Shown one piece after another: positions 11,575-23,545 of a stretch of DNA of 64,000 nucleotides. The DNA is from Corynespora cassiicola. Taxonomy: Eukaryota > Ascomycota > Dothideomycetes > Pleosporales > Corynesporascaceae. The number at the start of each line of letters is the position of its first letter. Position 1 is the first letter of the stretch. The position numbers and the translations under genes were made by a program. The notes beneath the pieces were generated by a model. It was not told the DNA's origin. It did not search any database and saw nothing but the letters and a program-made list of their open reading frames with translations. The stretch covers positions 372,001 to 436,000 of the forward strand of contig JAEUWY010000002.1 in assembly GCA_022059125.1 (NCBI GenBank), given 5' to 3'.

Positions 11575-12235
11575 GGAATCGTTTGTCGAGCTTCCCCAGG
11601 GCCACTCGAAGATGAGGGGTTTAAATATTCAAACCAAGATTTGCGTCTAAGACACCAAGCTCATGGTTCAAGCTGTGGTACCCCACTGCCGATGTCTCGG
11701 GCCTAATAATATGCAGTTTCTGCGGGCCAAGATGGGGGTCAGTCCTCTTGCGATGCTTTTTCACGGTCTGCACGGTTCCGTCGAGTGGCAGTGGCGGAAG
11801 CTGTTCTTGAGTCGGGGCAGCAACTTCCACAATGATACAACGATAGGCCGGCTTCAGCTGAAAAACAATGACTAGGAACCAAGTGCGGAGACCCTGTGGT
11901 GCCACCGCAAGTAGTGCCGCCCGAAGCGTGCGTCGCCAAGAACGCGTCGGAGGTTCCGCACATGAATTTACAGGTTGTTTCCCAAGGGATCTGCGACGTC
12001 ACATTGGATCTGCGAATCATCCCACGGGACCACGGGTGATCAGCTCTGGGAGCTATCGGGGCGCACCTATCTCAACAAGCTGTGCAGCCAGCCCGGTCTG
12101 CAGTGGTGGGGTCCTTGGGCAGTCTATTGCTCGCACCGATCACATGGCTGTCTTGCATTATCTGATGAGCTGGCTCAGCCATGCCGTATCGTAGAATGTT
12201 ATTCATGTTTTGTAGTCTATGCCGTGCTCCGTCTC
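11575..12235. other. Intergenic between MFS transporter and capping protein beta
   Basis: About 660 bases. It should hold the promoter of the minus-strand transporter and the 3' end of the minus-strand capping protein gene. Overlapping open frames here are in conflicting frames and show no family. Confidence 0.5.
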
Positions 12236-13279
12236 TCACCGTCCCATGCTATCGATCATCTCCCTCTGTGTAGCGCGGTCCTTGTTCGTCTGGCTAAGAG
12301 GCGGGATACCTATGAATTCCGTCAGCGAGAATCCTTTCCGTTTCTTGCGCGTGTCCATACTTCTCAGGTCGCCCACGACGTCCTTGGCCTTGCCAAAGTA
12401 AACCTCCTGCAAGAGGTTTCGCATCTTGAGCTCCATATCCTCGACCATCCTGCCAATGTTTGCGACGTGCGACCCGTCGTCCTCGACAGCCATGTCCTGC
12501 TCGACCTGGCGGACCATGTTGCCAGACAGGTCCAGGCCGCCGAGAGCCTCCGAGTCGGTGCCGAGCGAGAGAATCACAGTCGAAGTGAGCTTGTAATGGG
12601 CAGTACGGGCGCGGTCCTGGGCATCGAAAACGTGGATACTGTCCCAGCTGCCAGAGCTCTTGGGTGTGGGAGACACAGCTACCATTGTCAGTATTGCATG
12701 GGGCGGGGCCAATTGTGAAGAGACGCACATTTCTTGAGTAGAACGCATCCTGCAAAGCCATCGTCCATGTCCCAGAGGTAGACGCTCGATATGCCGCCCT
12801 CGAAGTAGCTGCCCCTGTTAGCCCTGTTTCAAGCGATGGACTCTTATGGAGCTCCATGACGCGCAATGCAGCACTCACAGCCCACGGTAGACATCAAAGG
12901 CCTCATTGGCCTTTATTTCCATCTTTCGAATGCGGTCGCTCGGCGTCACGCCCTCGCCGTCCTCGACGGGCGGCTCAAACTCATTGCTCCATGGGCTGCG
13001 CCAGCTGTCGCCGTCGCGGTTGTAGTCGCAGCACAAAAACTCGCGCTTCGTCTTGGAGCACGTCTTGACTGCTAGGGGGATGTCGACGGACTCGAGCAGG
13101 TCTTCGGTGAGGTCGGGATTGAGGCTACACAAGTGGTCGACGTTCTTCTTGACGTCCTTGGGATTGAGCCGTCGGAGGAGATCGCTGGGCCTGTCAGCCA
13201 CGCTGCAGCTCGGACGGCGCGCGTCGGCACCAAATTTGGTGGCTGGGACTTACAGGGCACTGTCTATGGGGTCTGCCAT
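12236..13279 (-). CDS. cap2: F-actin-capping protein subunit beta
   Basis: Five exons: 13279-13254, 13190-12879, 12808-12729, 12678-12361 and 12309-12236, giving 269 residues, the normal size. It is half of the CapZ heterodimer that blocks actin barbed ends, at cortical patches in yeast. Conserved blocks appear in order: [124 protein letters not shown] and the C-terminal actin-binding tail. The start MADPIDSAL is the family start; the upstream frame to 13579 is leader. The last intron (12360-12310) is 51 bases with no in-frame stop, so its retention would add 17 residues. Confidence 0.95.
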
Positions 13280-14150
13280 GGTGCTGTAGAGCTGGGGTTC
13301 CGGGGCTGAGCTGTCGGAGGTCGAGGTCGAGGTCGGAGTGACCCTGCCCTGCCCCTCTAGAACGTCAACGTCAGCCCGCTTGTGCTCCGTCCACGGGTCA
13401 GGATGATCATCGCCCATTGCGGTTAGCGCCAGAAGCTCCACAGTCTCTCGCGATAGTTGAGGTTCGTATGAGTGTTGACGCATGTAAGTTGTTTTCCTGT
13501 AGTTTTGGGCACTATTTAGACACTGAAATTTGCAAATTACAATCTGTCTGGGTGGTGCGTTCCGTTCCCATTTCGACATTCACTCATCGCCCACTCTTCC
13601 CCTAAACACTAATAGCCAACACGTCCATCACCAATCAACGAACCAATGTTGAAGAAGGGTCACATCCAGAGACTTTAAAAATCAGCTGTCTCAAGTCCAA
13701 AGGAAACATCACATGGTGGATATATCAGCACCAGCATAATCACGTTTACTCTTCTGTGGGCATAATGTACTATGTTAGACGCCCAATTCTTTCCATTCAC
13801 CCAACTCTCACCTAGAATTGGTGCGCCAGAATGACAAGCTCAATTTATCAATTCACAAGCTCTCACTCACTCTATTCTCTGCCGTTAGGTAGCCAATGCA
13901 GCTAATCGGCCAACATAAGTCAAGGTGAAGGGAGATGTTCACGGCATCTTCTGCCATTTGTTATCATTTTTCCTACCCTCACCCTCACCTCACCGACGCC
14001 CGTGATATTTCGCCTATCAAGGACTACTAATTCCCATCGTTCCCCTCTTCAAAGCTTCCTCCTTCCTCTATCCTCCACTGCACACCGCTCACACTTCAAT
14101 TGCATCTCCCCAACATCCCACCTGTGGATAATTCAACACGACTATTCACC
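13280..14150. other. Divergent intergenic region between cap2 and a small nuclear protein gene
   Basis: About 870 bases between two divergent starts. Pyrimidine-rich tracts (around 13,970-14,100) precede the plus-strand gene, as is common for fungal 5' leaders. No separate gene seen. Confidence 0.5.
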
Positions 14151-14799
14151 ATGACTGACTCGGCCGGCGACAAATCTGCAGCTCCCCCTGGAGACGCACC
14201 CAAGTTCACTGACCGCGAGCTCCAAATGCTCGGTTGGGCCATGCAGTCGCTCAAGTCCGGCCCACCAGACGTACGCTCACAATAAACACTGCCAACTCCC
14301 ATGCTTTTATTGACCACTGCTATAGATTGACTACGATAAGCTCGCCGAGTTCGCTGGTATGACCAATCGTGGCTCTGCCTATAACGCTTGGAGTAAGATC
14401 AAGAATAAACTGATGAGGCCCGAGGGCGAGGGCACCACCACCACCACTCCTGTCAAGAAGGCACAAACTCCGCGCAAGACGCCAGCCAAGAAGAACATTG
14501 GCGTTGATGGAGATGATGCCGACGAGGTCGAGGCAACTCCCACCAAGAAAACCCCGAGGAAGCGTGCCGCCAAGAAACAAGATGTCGACGGCGAGGCCTC
14601 CCCCAAGAAGCGCCGTGGCAAGAAGGCCGCCGACAAGGTCGTCGAGGACGACGAGGCTGGTGGTAAGTAATGCATTCCTTACTTGAATACATCATGCTAA
14701 GTTCACATAGACGGTGTGCAGGTCGAGGTCGAGACTGAAGTCAAGGAGGAGCGAGAGGGGGCCACGGCCGCTGATGAAGAGGGTTGGGAGAAGATCTAA
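14151..14799 (+). CDS. Small basic nuclear protein with N-terminal Myb/SANT-like helix bundle
   Basis: Exons 14151-14270, 14326-14662 and 14711-14799 give 181 residues. The first 75 residues (FTDRELQMLGWAMQSLK, then YDKLAEFAGMTNRGSAYNAW) form a compact helical unit seen in many Pezizomycotina proteins and often compared with Myb/SANT domains. The middle is Lys/Ala/Pro-rich with KKTPRKRAAKK, resembling a linker-histone tail and a nuclear localisation signal. The tail is acidic and ends EEGWEKI. DNA or chromatin binding is inferred from composition. An in-frame ATG at 14100 exists; I chose 14151 because its context (CACC before ATG) and the MTDSAGDKSA start match relatives. Confidence 0.85.
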
Positions 14800-16072
14800 A
14801 GCTCTTTGCTCACTCGCCATGGCACCTGACCAACGCTCTTGTGTTGCATTTGCAATCATCTCACGACAGGCATATGGTATTGGCACGGGACGGATTAACT
14901 TGACCACGTGCACGGGGTTTGCGCGAGCAGAGCATTGTGAGGTCGCTTGGAGTTTCTGACATTAACGGTGCCGACAACTTGAACCTATCTTGTGGTTAGC
15001 TACTTGGTAAACGGAACATTAAATCCCATGATATGAAACTCTCTTCTTCACCGTATGTCCGTGAGACTGGACATAGGAGCTATTCAGTCCTCCGAATGCT
15101 GAAGCAATTCTTCTAGCTCTATACAGACTGCCACTTTCATGTCTGTATCCAACATGATTGAACACTTGTTATGATTATGGACATATACAGTCCTCCTCAG
15201 CGCAGACACCTAGCGTTGCCTTACTAACAGCCAGTTTCCATCATCAGCTCTCGTCTCGTGCTGGGAATATGAGCTAGGGGGAGACTGTACAAAGGGCAGG
15301 CAAACCGATCCTCGACCAGATCATCTGCTTCCACCATCGCGAAATCAAGACAAGAAACGGAGACGCACAGAACAGGAGAGATCGAAATAATAACGCTCCC
15401 ACGTCGTGGGGGAGGTCCGTGCCCCAGCACCCACCTCCCGCATCCATCCCGTCCACCATTATTCCGCCCCCCCAACCCCCAAGCCTCCCATGATCAAGAC
15501 TCCAGTCCAGAACGCCATATAGTCATCAAGCCCTCACGGCTGCTCGCAAGCGTGCCCCCAAGCCCGCGGAAACAAGCATGCAAAGGCCCATGGGCGTCCA
15601 TTCACCACGGGCGACTAGCGGCGCCGCCGATGCAGATCCGAGCACGACATTGCACCCCTCGATGTTGTAAACGCCTCGCTTGCCCGGCCGCTCCACGCAA
15701 AACGCCTGCGAAACGGTGCGCCAGCTCTCCCGCCATTGCATCAGGCCAAGCACTGCCTCGAGCTCGCCATTGATGCATCCCGGCCACGGCGCTGCCATCA
15801 GCCCAATGGCGCTCCGCAAAGCTTGTGCATGGCGCGTGCGTTCCCTGGGGACTACGGGGGAGGGCGTGGATTGCATCATCGGGGTAATGTGTGAGAAGCT
15901 GCGAGGGTAGCGCCTTTTCTCTGGCCTGGTTCTTAAAGGGAGTTTGGGGGACGGGCGTGTGTGGTGGGATTCTAGATTGCATTGTCTGTGGTTTTTTCTC
16001 CGGTCCCGCGTCCTTCCCTGCCCACGTTTTTGCGCCCTTCTGTGAAGTCTGCAGGCTGTGAGTCCCAGATCC
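14800..16072. other. Gene-free stretch upstream of second MFS transporter
   Basis: About 1.27 kb. GC-rich open frames on the minus strand (e.g. across 15,530-16,310) overlap the start of the real transporter gene on the plus strand and have no domain, so they are treated as chance. Promoter of the transporter expected at the right end. Confidence 0.5.
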
Positions 16073-17752
16073 ATGGCTGTGGAGAAAGAAGTCGAGGCCG
16101 AGAGGCCTGGGGTGGAGAATTCCACCTCGTCCGACTCGGATGTCGAGACGCATACGCATGGCGCTGTCGATGAGAAGAAACTGCTTCGGATGCTCGATTT
16201 GAGGCTACTCCCGGCCGTGTCTATCCTATATCTGCTATCATTTTTGGATAGGAGCAACGGTATGTTTGAAAGTTCTCTGGTGTAATTCCGCTGACATGTT
16301 CTAGTGGCCAACGCCAGAATCGAGGGTCTTACCGACGACCTTGGTATGACTGGAAATCAATATCTCACTGGCTTGACGCTATACTTTATCGGTTATGTTC
16401 TGTTCGAAATCCCATGCAACATCATTCTCAAGCGCACCACGCCCAAATTTTGGCTCCCTACCTTGACGTTGGCATGGGGTATCGTGGCAACCCTAATGGG
16501 TGTCACTCAGGACCTTGCTGGCTTTTTTGTCGTCCGCTTCTTGTAAGACGCATCGCTTTCTGCTGGTCTCAATCAATCACTAACATATCCGTAGCCTTGG
16601 TGTGACAGAGTCCGGCCTCTTCCCAGGCGTCGTCTACTATCTTTCCATGTGGTATAAACGTGACGAACGTCAATACCGCATCTCCCTGTTCTTTAGCTGT
16701 GCCTCTCTTGCAGGAGCGTTTGGTGGTATTCTCGCCTGGGGAATCGCTCACATGCGCAATGTTGGCGGTTATGCCGGCTGGAGATGGATCTTCATTCTCG
16801 TATGTATACAACAAAATCATTTGTTCCATGCTAATTAGAATGCAGGAAGGTCTACTGACTATTATCATCGCCGTCATTGCGTATTGGTTCATCTCCAATT
16901 ATCCGGAAAGCGTCAGCTGGTTGACCAAGGATGAGCGCTCTTTCATCCAGGCTCGCCTCAAGGCCGACAGCGATGCCACCAACCAGGAAGCCTTCACTTG
17001 GGGTGACGTTTGGGAATCCTGCAAAGACATCAAAGTGTGGCTATATGGCTTTGGGTTCCATACCATGAGTCTACCACTGTATACCCTATCTCTTTTCATG
17101 GTATGTCTGTTATCACTGATGCATTGTCGCCTGTTAACTCATTCTCTAGCCTACCATCATCCGAGACATGGGTTACACCTCTGCTCAGTCACAACTATTA
17201 ACTATTCCGCCATATGCTGTCGCGACCATCTTTACCGTTTTCTGGGCCATTCTCTCGGAAAGGTACAAGCGCCGCGGACTGTTCATCATCATCACAACCA
17301 CCGTCGCCATCATCGGCTACATCATTCTCATCACCAACAAAGACCCTACAGCGAAGCCAGGTGTTTCATACACTGGAACGTTCTTTGCTGCCATCGGCAT
17401 CTACCCATCTGTCGCACTAGTCCTCTCGTGGCCTGCGATCAATGTTTCTGGCCAAACAAAACGCGCGACTGCCAACGCCATGCAGATATCAATTGGAAAC
17501 TGCGGCGCTGTGTTGGGCACCCAACTTTATCGGCCAAACACTATGCCTCGGTACATTCTTGGACACTCGTTTGCTCTGGGATATCTCATTGCCAATCTTG
17601 TCGTTGTCTCGATTCTGTGGTGGATCCTAACCAAGGAAAACAAGCAGAAGCAGGAGTATTTGGCAGCGCACCCAGAAACGAATGGTTTTCACGATACCGA
17701 TGAAGACCTGAAGCTAGGAGACAGACATCCAAGATGGCACTTCAACGCGTAA
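16073..17752 (+). CDS. MFS transporter, anion:cation symporter family (nicotinate/pantothenate-type)
   Basis: Five exons: 16073-16259, 16305-16542, 16595-16799, 16846-17100 and 17150-17752, total 495 residues. Start ATG at 16073 in good context (TCCATGG). Family marks: KLLRMLDLRLLPAVSILYLLSFLDRSNVANARIEGL at helix 1, FEIPCNIILKRTTPKFWLP, GVTESGLFPGVVYYLSMWYKR, GWRWIFILEG, FLSKDER-like WLTKDERSFIQARL in the central loop, and WPAINVSGQTKRATANAMQISIGN in the second half. Twelve transmembrane helices fit. The substrate is probably an organic acid anion or vitamin; it cannot be fixed from sequence. It is only about as similar to the transporter at 9.9-11.6 kb as any two family members, so recent tandem duplication is unlikely. 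Confidence 0.93.
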
Positions 17753-18386
17753 CTTTGGCACCAACTGTTCTCGATGGGTTATTAGACCCATATGTTGCTA
17801 CAGGTAACATCAGTCGCACTGGCTATATCCAATAGCTCAAGCAATATTATGGAACTATTAATTTATCTCATAGTCCATTGTTCCGTTCAGCCATCCCGTA
17901 TACCATGCATGTCGTCGCTTGTGCGTTGAATTGTTACGGAGAGAGCGTCAATTTTCATCCGAACAGGGTACCCCACCTGCGAGATTACCCCAGGTTATTC
18001 ACCCCCGCCTCCGCCTATAATCTATTGATACCCTTGCTACAATCTGGAAAGCTTCATTCGGTTCCGTCGCTCACTCCATCGCCCAATAGAATGCAGGCCT
18101 CGATGTGCCCTCTATGCAGGGTACTCCAAACTCCCTGGATTGATATATTTGACCAGTCCACGCATGCCTTGTCTACGACCCTGATAATATATTACACTGA
18201 CCGAACTGTGTGGGCCAGCAACGTGCGCTCTCGCGAATCGACACATGAACAGAACATGGCAAAGCTCACCCAAGCTCAGATCAAACCATCGCACACGCGC
18301 TCTGCGGCTGCACAGGCAAGATCCAAGATTGTGAGAAGATACCTTACCATCCAATATATCTCACCACTGATTCAATCCAGTCCGGT
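17753..18386. other. Intergenic
   Basis: About 630 bases between two plus-strand genes. An open frame at 17878-18408 has no domain and overlaps the next gene in another frame; not called. Confidence 0.5.
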
Positions 18387-19386
18387 TTGGAGATCTTCGG
18401 ACTTCTAGCATTCCTTTTCCTTCCCCTTACAATACCCGCAATATGGCCTGGAAAAGTCCAGCAATGGCTGCCACCACAGCTTCAGTCATATTTTCGTCCT
18501 GCGACAGCAGAGCACACACATGAATCAAGTTCGACCGCCGAAACGCTAGACTCCATCATCGAAGCCTGCAAGACACACAAATATACAACCGAAATCATCT
18601 CCCTCTCCCCCCTCGTAATCTACATCAACAACTTCCTCTCCCCCGCCGAAACCGACGCCCTCATAGAAGCCAGGTACGTACGCCCCAACAACAGCCCTTC
18701 CCAAAACACCCATACCTAATGCATCGCGCGACCCCCGCAGCTCCGCCGACTTCGAAGACTCCTTCATCTCCCGCTCAACCGGCGGCCTCGAAAAAGTCCC
18801 CGGCCGCACCTCCCAATCCGCACCCCTCGACCTCTCCGCCCCGCTAACGCAATGCATCCTCGCCCGCGCCCGCACCTTCATGGGCTCCATGCTGCAGCCC
18901 CACGAACCCTTCTCAACGCCCCAGCTCGTGCGCTACTTCCCCTCGCAGCGCTACGACCTGCACACCGACTTTTGGCCGCAGCACCAGGTGATGGTCGACG
19001 GGTCGGACCGGCTGTTCAACAGACCTGCCTCGTTCTTTGCGTTCTTGAGGGATAATTGTACGGGTGGGGAGACGTATTTTCCGCTCGTGGATGTGCTGGA
19101 TAGGGATGGGGAGAGGGGGGGAAGGTTGGAGGAGGGGTTTGGAGGGAAGGTGGAGAGGGGGGAGATGGATGGGGAGAAGAAGGGGGTCAAGTTTAGGCCG
19201 ATTAAGGGCAATGCGGTGTTTTGGGTTAATTTGGATGAGGAGGGGGTGGGGGACAGGAGGGTGGTGCATGCGGGGCTGCCGGTTGAGGAGGGAGAGAAGA
19301 TTGGGATGAATATTTGGCCGAGGAAGTTTTATGAGGAGGAGGAAGAGAGGGAGAGGAAGGGTTGGAGTGGGAAGTGGAAGGATTGA
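18387..19386 (+). CDS. Membrane-anchored 2-oxoglutarate/Fe(II) dioxygenase (prolyl 4-hydroxylase type)
   Basis: Exons 18387-18673 and 18741-19386 give 310 residues. The N-terminus has one hydrophobic segment (residues 2-22, IFGLLAFLFLPLTIPAIW), either a signal anchor or a signal peptide. The catalytic domain starts near 60 with SPLVIYINNFLSPAETDALIEA. Iron ligands are His170 and Asp172 (YDLHTDFW) and His272 (RRVVHAG); Lys282 (GEKIGMNIWPR) should bind 2-oxoglutarate. A charged insert (about 200-235, DRDGERGG to EKKGVKF) sits between strands, as often in fungal members. The protein substrate is unknown. The exon 2 coding strand turns extremely G-rich from 19,080 onwards, unlike the first half. 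Confidence 0.9.
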
Positions 19387-20028
19387 AGATGTGGGTGGCG
19401 TGGGGCTGTTCGGAGCCAGGTAGGTTCGCAGGAGATGTGATGAAGCTGTTCGTTCCGTCTCAATTCTTATACATTATTACGCCCTTTCAAATCCAGCCAA
19501 TTTCTTTGAGTATTTCAAACCAACTTGAATGCCTTGTTCTTCTGGTTCCCCAGGTGAACAACGGTATGCTACCAAATAAACGTCTCAAAGTGATGGATAG
19601 AATTTGTACATAAGCCAATCAAACAGTCTGCCATAATATCGGGTTCATACATTTCCTCAGCTTGATCGAAATAAATGTAGCTCTTGTCTATTGTCCAGGT
19701 GTCCAGTGAACAAATGCTCATGACGCCCCAAAGCTTCCGTAGTTGCCCAAATGGGCGAGGAAATGGCACTAAACCCTATCAGGACACTAACGCCGAGTTA
19801 ACTCCACTAGAAGAATCCTTGGGTCTGACGCACATCATCCGGCCGCACAACATCCACCTACACCGTCGTGGATCACGGAAATCCCTATACTGATGTGAAG
19901 CATCTACCGTTTTATCAAGCTTCCTTTCTTGCTCACCATACCACTGGATCTCGGCTTCGCTAGTCAACCCAAGCTCGCTAATCCCCCGCCCCTAACTCAA
20001 TAGCACTATATCCCCGTCTGATGCAGAT
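19387..20028. other. Intergenic upstream of Zn2Cys6 regulator
   Basis: About 640 bases. No coding signal. A short ATG at 20021 overlaps the true start at 20029 in another frame and could act as an upstream start. Confidence 0.45.
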
Positions 20029-21898
20029 ATGCAGACACTCACGATACCTGCATCGGTTTCCAAACGGAAACAGGCCTGTCGGGGCTGTCGGCAACGCAAG
20101 AAGCGATGCGATGTAGGATCAGGCAAGGCGACAAGCTGATCAATCCCCGCTAATAATTCATCAGAGTGTGCGGCCAGCTTGCAATTTGTGCAAGAAATGG
20201 GGGATCAAGTGTGAATATGCAAACTCAATAGCCAATGAGGGCGACGTTAGCACCCCTCCAGCTTATCTCACAAAAGCAGTGCCTTCAATGTTTGGGGCAT
20301 TGCCTCTGAGTTTCGATTCAGAGGGCACATTCGCCCATTTCCCGACCATGGATCTCGAAATACCAGGCATCGAAATTCCGCAGCCATATATGCCAACAAA
20401 CGGATACCCAACACCTGAGTCTGGTAATATTGATACCAGTCTGGATCAAACGGGCGAAATCGATGCCGATATCCTGACGAGCGTTACTCTTCCCAAGGAC
20501 CCCGTTCTGATTGAACTGATCGAGCTGTTCTTTCGCCACTCCTATCACATTTACCCGTGTTTCCACAAGGCCTCGTTTATATCTTCAGTCCATGAACGAA
20601 AAATACAGAGCGAATCCCCAATAGTACTCTACGCCATCTGTGCTATTGCAGCCCGCTACCACCCCGACCCAACCATCCAAGCCCGACAAACAGACTGGTA
20701 CGAGCAAGCTAGGTTCAGCTACGAGCTCACCAAACGGCATCCCGAGTCCGGTCTCCGAACTGTCCAGGCAGCTCTCCTCATAATATCTCATGCATTTACG
20801 ATGGGCGATTTCTCTTCCAGCTGGCTCTGCCTAGGTAAAGCTTGGCGACAGGCTGTCACAATGGGTATGAACCGAATGGATGCAAAACATGCTATATCAA
20901 TCCGGAATGACCACCCTCATGACCAGTCACAGGCAGAAAAGCTATTTGATATGGAGCAAGCGCAAGGAAGGACCGCTGTGGAGAAGGAGGAGTACCGGCG
21001 CACTCTGTGGTTGCTCTTTTTCATCGATCGCGAGATTTCTTGGCCGACTGGCGGTCCAAACGCCATCGACGAGCAGCAATTCAAGGTCGACATCCCAGTG
21101 GCGGACTCCGTTTTCCAACAATTGACCGATGACGGCGACCCCTCGCTGCTGGCTAACGTTTCTTTCACGCGAAACCTGAAGACACTAATATCAGCCTCTG
21201 CGACCGCTGAGCCATTGAATATGTTCCACCATCTTTGCATCGCTTTTGTACTCATCGGTCGAGTGGCAGGGCAAATCCATTCCCTTCACGATGCTCCTGA
21301 TTCGCCTGAATTTGCCGAAGCGTGTGACGAGTTGGACGGATATCTGGTGCAGTTTCGCTTGAGCCTGCCTCGAGCCGCAACATCACTTCTAGAAGCACCT
21401 GAAGAAGTACGCGGACACGTCGTGTGGTTGAATGTGCTGATGAACACCATATCCATACTCTTGCATTTCCGCTGTACAAAGCTCGACCCCCACGGCCCTG
21501 AATCGACTGCACACTTCGCCTTCGCTGTTACGGCTGCAAAATCCACGGCGCAGGTTGTAAAGGATTCATCGCGCATATCGACTGATCTTTTACTTTCTGC
21601 CCACGTAGCCTCGTCCCTTTTCGTCGCCGTATGCGTGCTGGTGATACAGTGGCGCACGAGCGGAGAGGAGACGCTCAAGGGAGATATTGATCTCTTCGCG
21701 CTAGTATATGAGCGATTCAACGACGTGTTCAAGTTTCTGGGACTGAAGTTCAAATTTGCTCTGGAACATGACCTGAAAAGGAGTCAAGATAGTATTGTTG
21801 ACTTGAAAGAGAGAGGCTTCAGGGGATTGTTAGCGGACTGTTCTAAGTGGAAACATGTCAAAGAAGAGAGTGAGCGGCTGGGGCTAACAATATCATGA
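20029..21898 (+). CDS. Zn2Cys6 fungal-specific transcription factor
   Basis: Exon 1 is 20029-20112 and exon 2 is 20165-21898 (605 residues). The intron splits the zinc cluster: exon 1 encodes [13 protein letters not shown] and exon 2 [18 protein letters not shown]. Joined, the six cysteines have C-x2-C-x6-C-x6-C-x2-C-x6-C spacing, the binuclear cluster of Gal4-type proteins. Residues about 155-420 are the fungal-specific transcription factor domain ([70 protein letters not shown]). Nuclear, DNA-binding at CGG triplets is expected. No metabolic cluster is obvious; the neighbouring SDR or hydroxylase could be targets, which is only a suggestion. Confidence 0.93.
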
Positions 21899-22036
21899 TC
21901 CAGAACACCGGCCTATGATCCACACTGCCTTTCGATTATAAACACCAAATGGAGAAGATGATACGAAAAAGATGATTGAGAGAAATTAATATACTTGGGT
22001 ACATTGCAACCAAAACACACCCACACACTACAACTG

Positions 22037-22831
22037 CTAAGCCAACAACCTCCCCCCATCACTCGAAGCCACCGTCCCCGTCACAAACCCATCCCGCATA
22101 AACCACCCATACGCCTCCGCCACATCCTCCGGTGCCCCCAACTTCCGCACCAAACTCTGAGCCTCGAACATGGCCTCCGCCTCCGGACCCGCCCGCTCCA
22201 AATACCCCTGCAAAAGCTCCGTCCGCACCGCACCAGGCTCAACCATGTTCACCCTCACTGGCGCTAGGTCCACGGCGAGCCCACGCATCTGGCCCTCAGC
22301 CGCCATGCCTGCCGCGGCCGTGATTGCCCATCCGGGCAGCGGCTTGCGGCTGTTCGTCCCGCCCGTCGTCGTGAAGCTCGAGTCCGACGTCAGGGGCACA
22401 TACTTGCCCGTCGCGATGGCCTTTGCGATCATGAGTGGGGCCAGGATGCGCAGCTTGTACGGATGCATGGCCTTCTCTACGTCCGCCTCCGGGACCTTGA
22501 TTAGAGGCGCCCCGTCCACGGCCGTGTAAGCGATATGGTCGATCTTGTTTGCGCCACTGGATGTTATGGTCTCGAAGAAGGACAGAATATTGGACTCGAG
22601 CTTTGGCGTGTCGAGAAGATCGAGGGCTAGGCCGGAGACGGAGGAAGATGGGAGGGACGGATAGTAGGAGCGAAGTTCAGCGACTTTGGAGTCGACTTTG
22701 GGTTGGGTGCTGCCGCTTATGATGACGCGGGCCGAGTTGGAGAGGGCCATGTTGGCGATTGCGAAGCCGATACCTGAGGTTCCGCCGAAGACCAGGACGG
22801 TCTTGGAGGCGAGGGGGTTTTGGTGGGCCAT
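22037..22831 (-). CDS. Short-chain dehydrogenase/reductase with atypical active site
   Basis: Intronless, 264 residues. Rossmann fold with VLVFGGTSGIGFAIA (residues 12-26, a GGTSGIG variant of the cofactor loop) and a RGLAVDLAPVRVNMVEPGAVRT block after the active site. The classical Tyr-x3-Lys is missing: at the expected place the protein reads PGWAITAAAGMAAEG, with Trp in place of Tyr and Ala in place of Lys. The upstream Ser region (LTSDSSFTTTGG) is present. This pattern occurs in a recognised group of fungal and bacterial SDR-like proteins, so it may be a non-canonical enzyme or a binding protein rather than a broken gene. C-terminus ends SDGGRLLA as in many SDRs. Confidence 0.92.
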   Translation of the reverse strand: MAHQNPLASKTVLVFGGTSGIGFAIANMALSNSARVIISGSTQPKVDSKVAELRSYYPSLPSSSVSGLALDLLDTPKLESNILSFFETITSSGANKIDHIAYTAVDGAPLIKVPEADVEKAMHPYKLRILAPLMIAKAIATGKYVPLTSDSSFTTTGGTNSRKPLPGWAITAAAGMAAEGQMRGLAVDLAPVRVNMVEPGAVRTELLQGYLERAGPEAEAMFEAQSLVRKLGAPEDVAEAYGWFMRDGFVTGTVASSDGGRLLA

Positions 22832-23545
22832 TCTGAGGGAGTGGTCGGGTTTGGGTTGGAGTTTAGGTAGTATCAGACGGAGATGGAGCTTGGAATCAAA
22901 AGTAAAAGCCTATACTTGATTCCAAAAGACCCTGAACTTGATGCACTGATTGATGCCAACATCTCCCTCCCACCCATCCATACCCTTTATATGCCCATCG
23001 TCCCTTCCACCGGCGCTGCCTAACTCCGTTGCTCCCGATTCCTCCGTTCCCATCGCCGTTCTTGGTCCCCGCCACTAACATCTTGGTGCCCGCTCGTACA
23101 CTCACACATCGCTGGAATCTACAGCACTCACGCCTTGGATCCCGCCGCCGATGGCCTAGTCGGCCGCCTAGTGGCTGGCGGCGAGCGGGCTCGCTTATGC
23201 ATGAGCGGTGTGGCGGGGTATACGCACCATTTGCGCAGAAGTGCTGAGAAATCGCCGGATTGGGGGATGGCATCGCTGGTGGGAGGTTTGGACAAAAGGA
23301 TGGTCCGATGATCTGTTGTTGATTCGAAATCAAGCAAGGGACGCCAAGGGGCGAATGGGGAATTGGGTTGCGGGCTGGGAATGGTAATTCCCATGCATAA
23401 TTAGATGCTTTTAAACCTCGGAGCCAACCGTCAATCGTACAATTGTAGAGATTCAACACGGCGGCAGCAGTCCCCATGCCGCTATAGGAATACAGGGTAT
23501 CGAAACAAAACAACATCAGATGTACTGTACAAGCCTGCAAGAGAA
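22832..23545. other. Intergenic between SDR promoter and MSH1 3' end
   Basis: About 710 bases. A minus-strand open frame covers most of it (23,540-22,896) but the composition is mixed and no family is seen; not called. Confidence 0.45.

Noticed and set aside
15526..16311. 261-codon minus-strand open frame
   Set aside because: It overlaps exon 1 of a clear MFS transporter on the plus strand and shows no domain; GC-rich shadow frame.
17878..18408. 176-codon plus-strand frame before the prolyl hydroxylase
   Set aside because: No domain, overlaps the hydroxylase start in another frame.
9914..22831. Secondary-metabolite or catabolic gene cluster (two transporters, hydroxylase, Zn2Cys6 regulator, SDR)
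   Set aside because: No backbone enzyme (PKS, NRPS, terpene synthase), and housekeeping genes such as cap2 are interspersed.
22896..23540. 214-codon minus-strand frame between SDR and msh1
   Set aside because: Mixed composition, no family, and lies where the SDR promoter must be; kept as non-coding.
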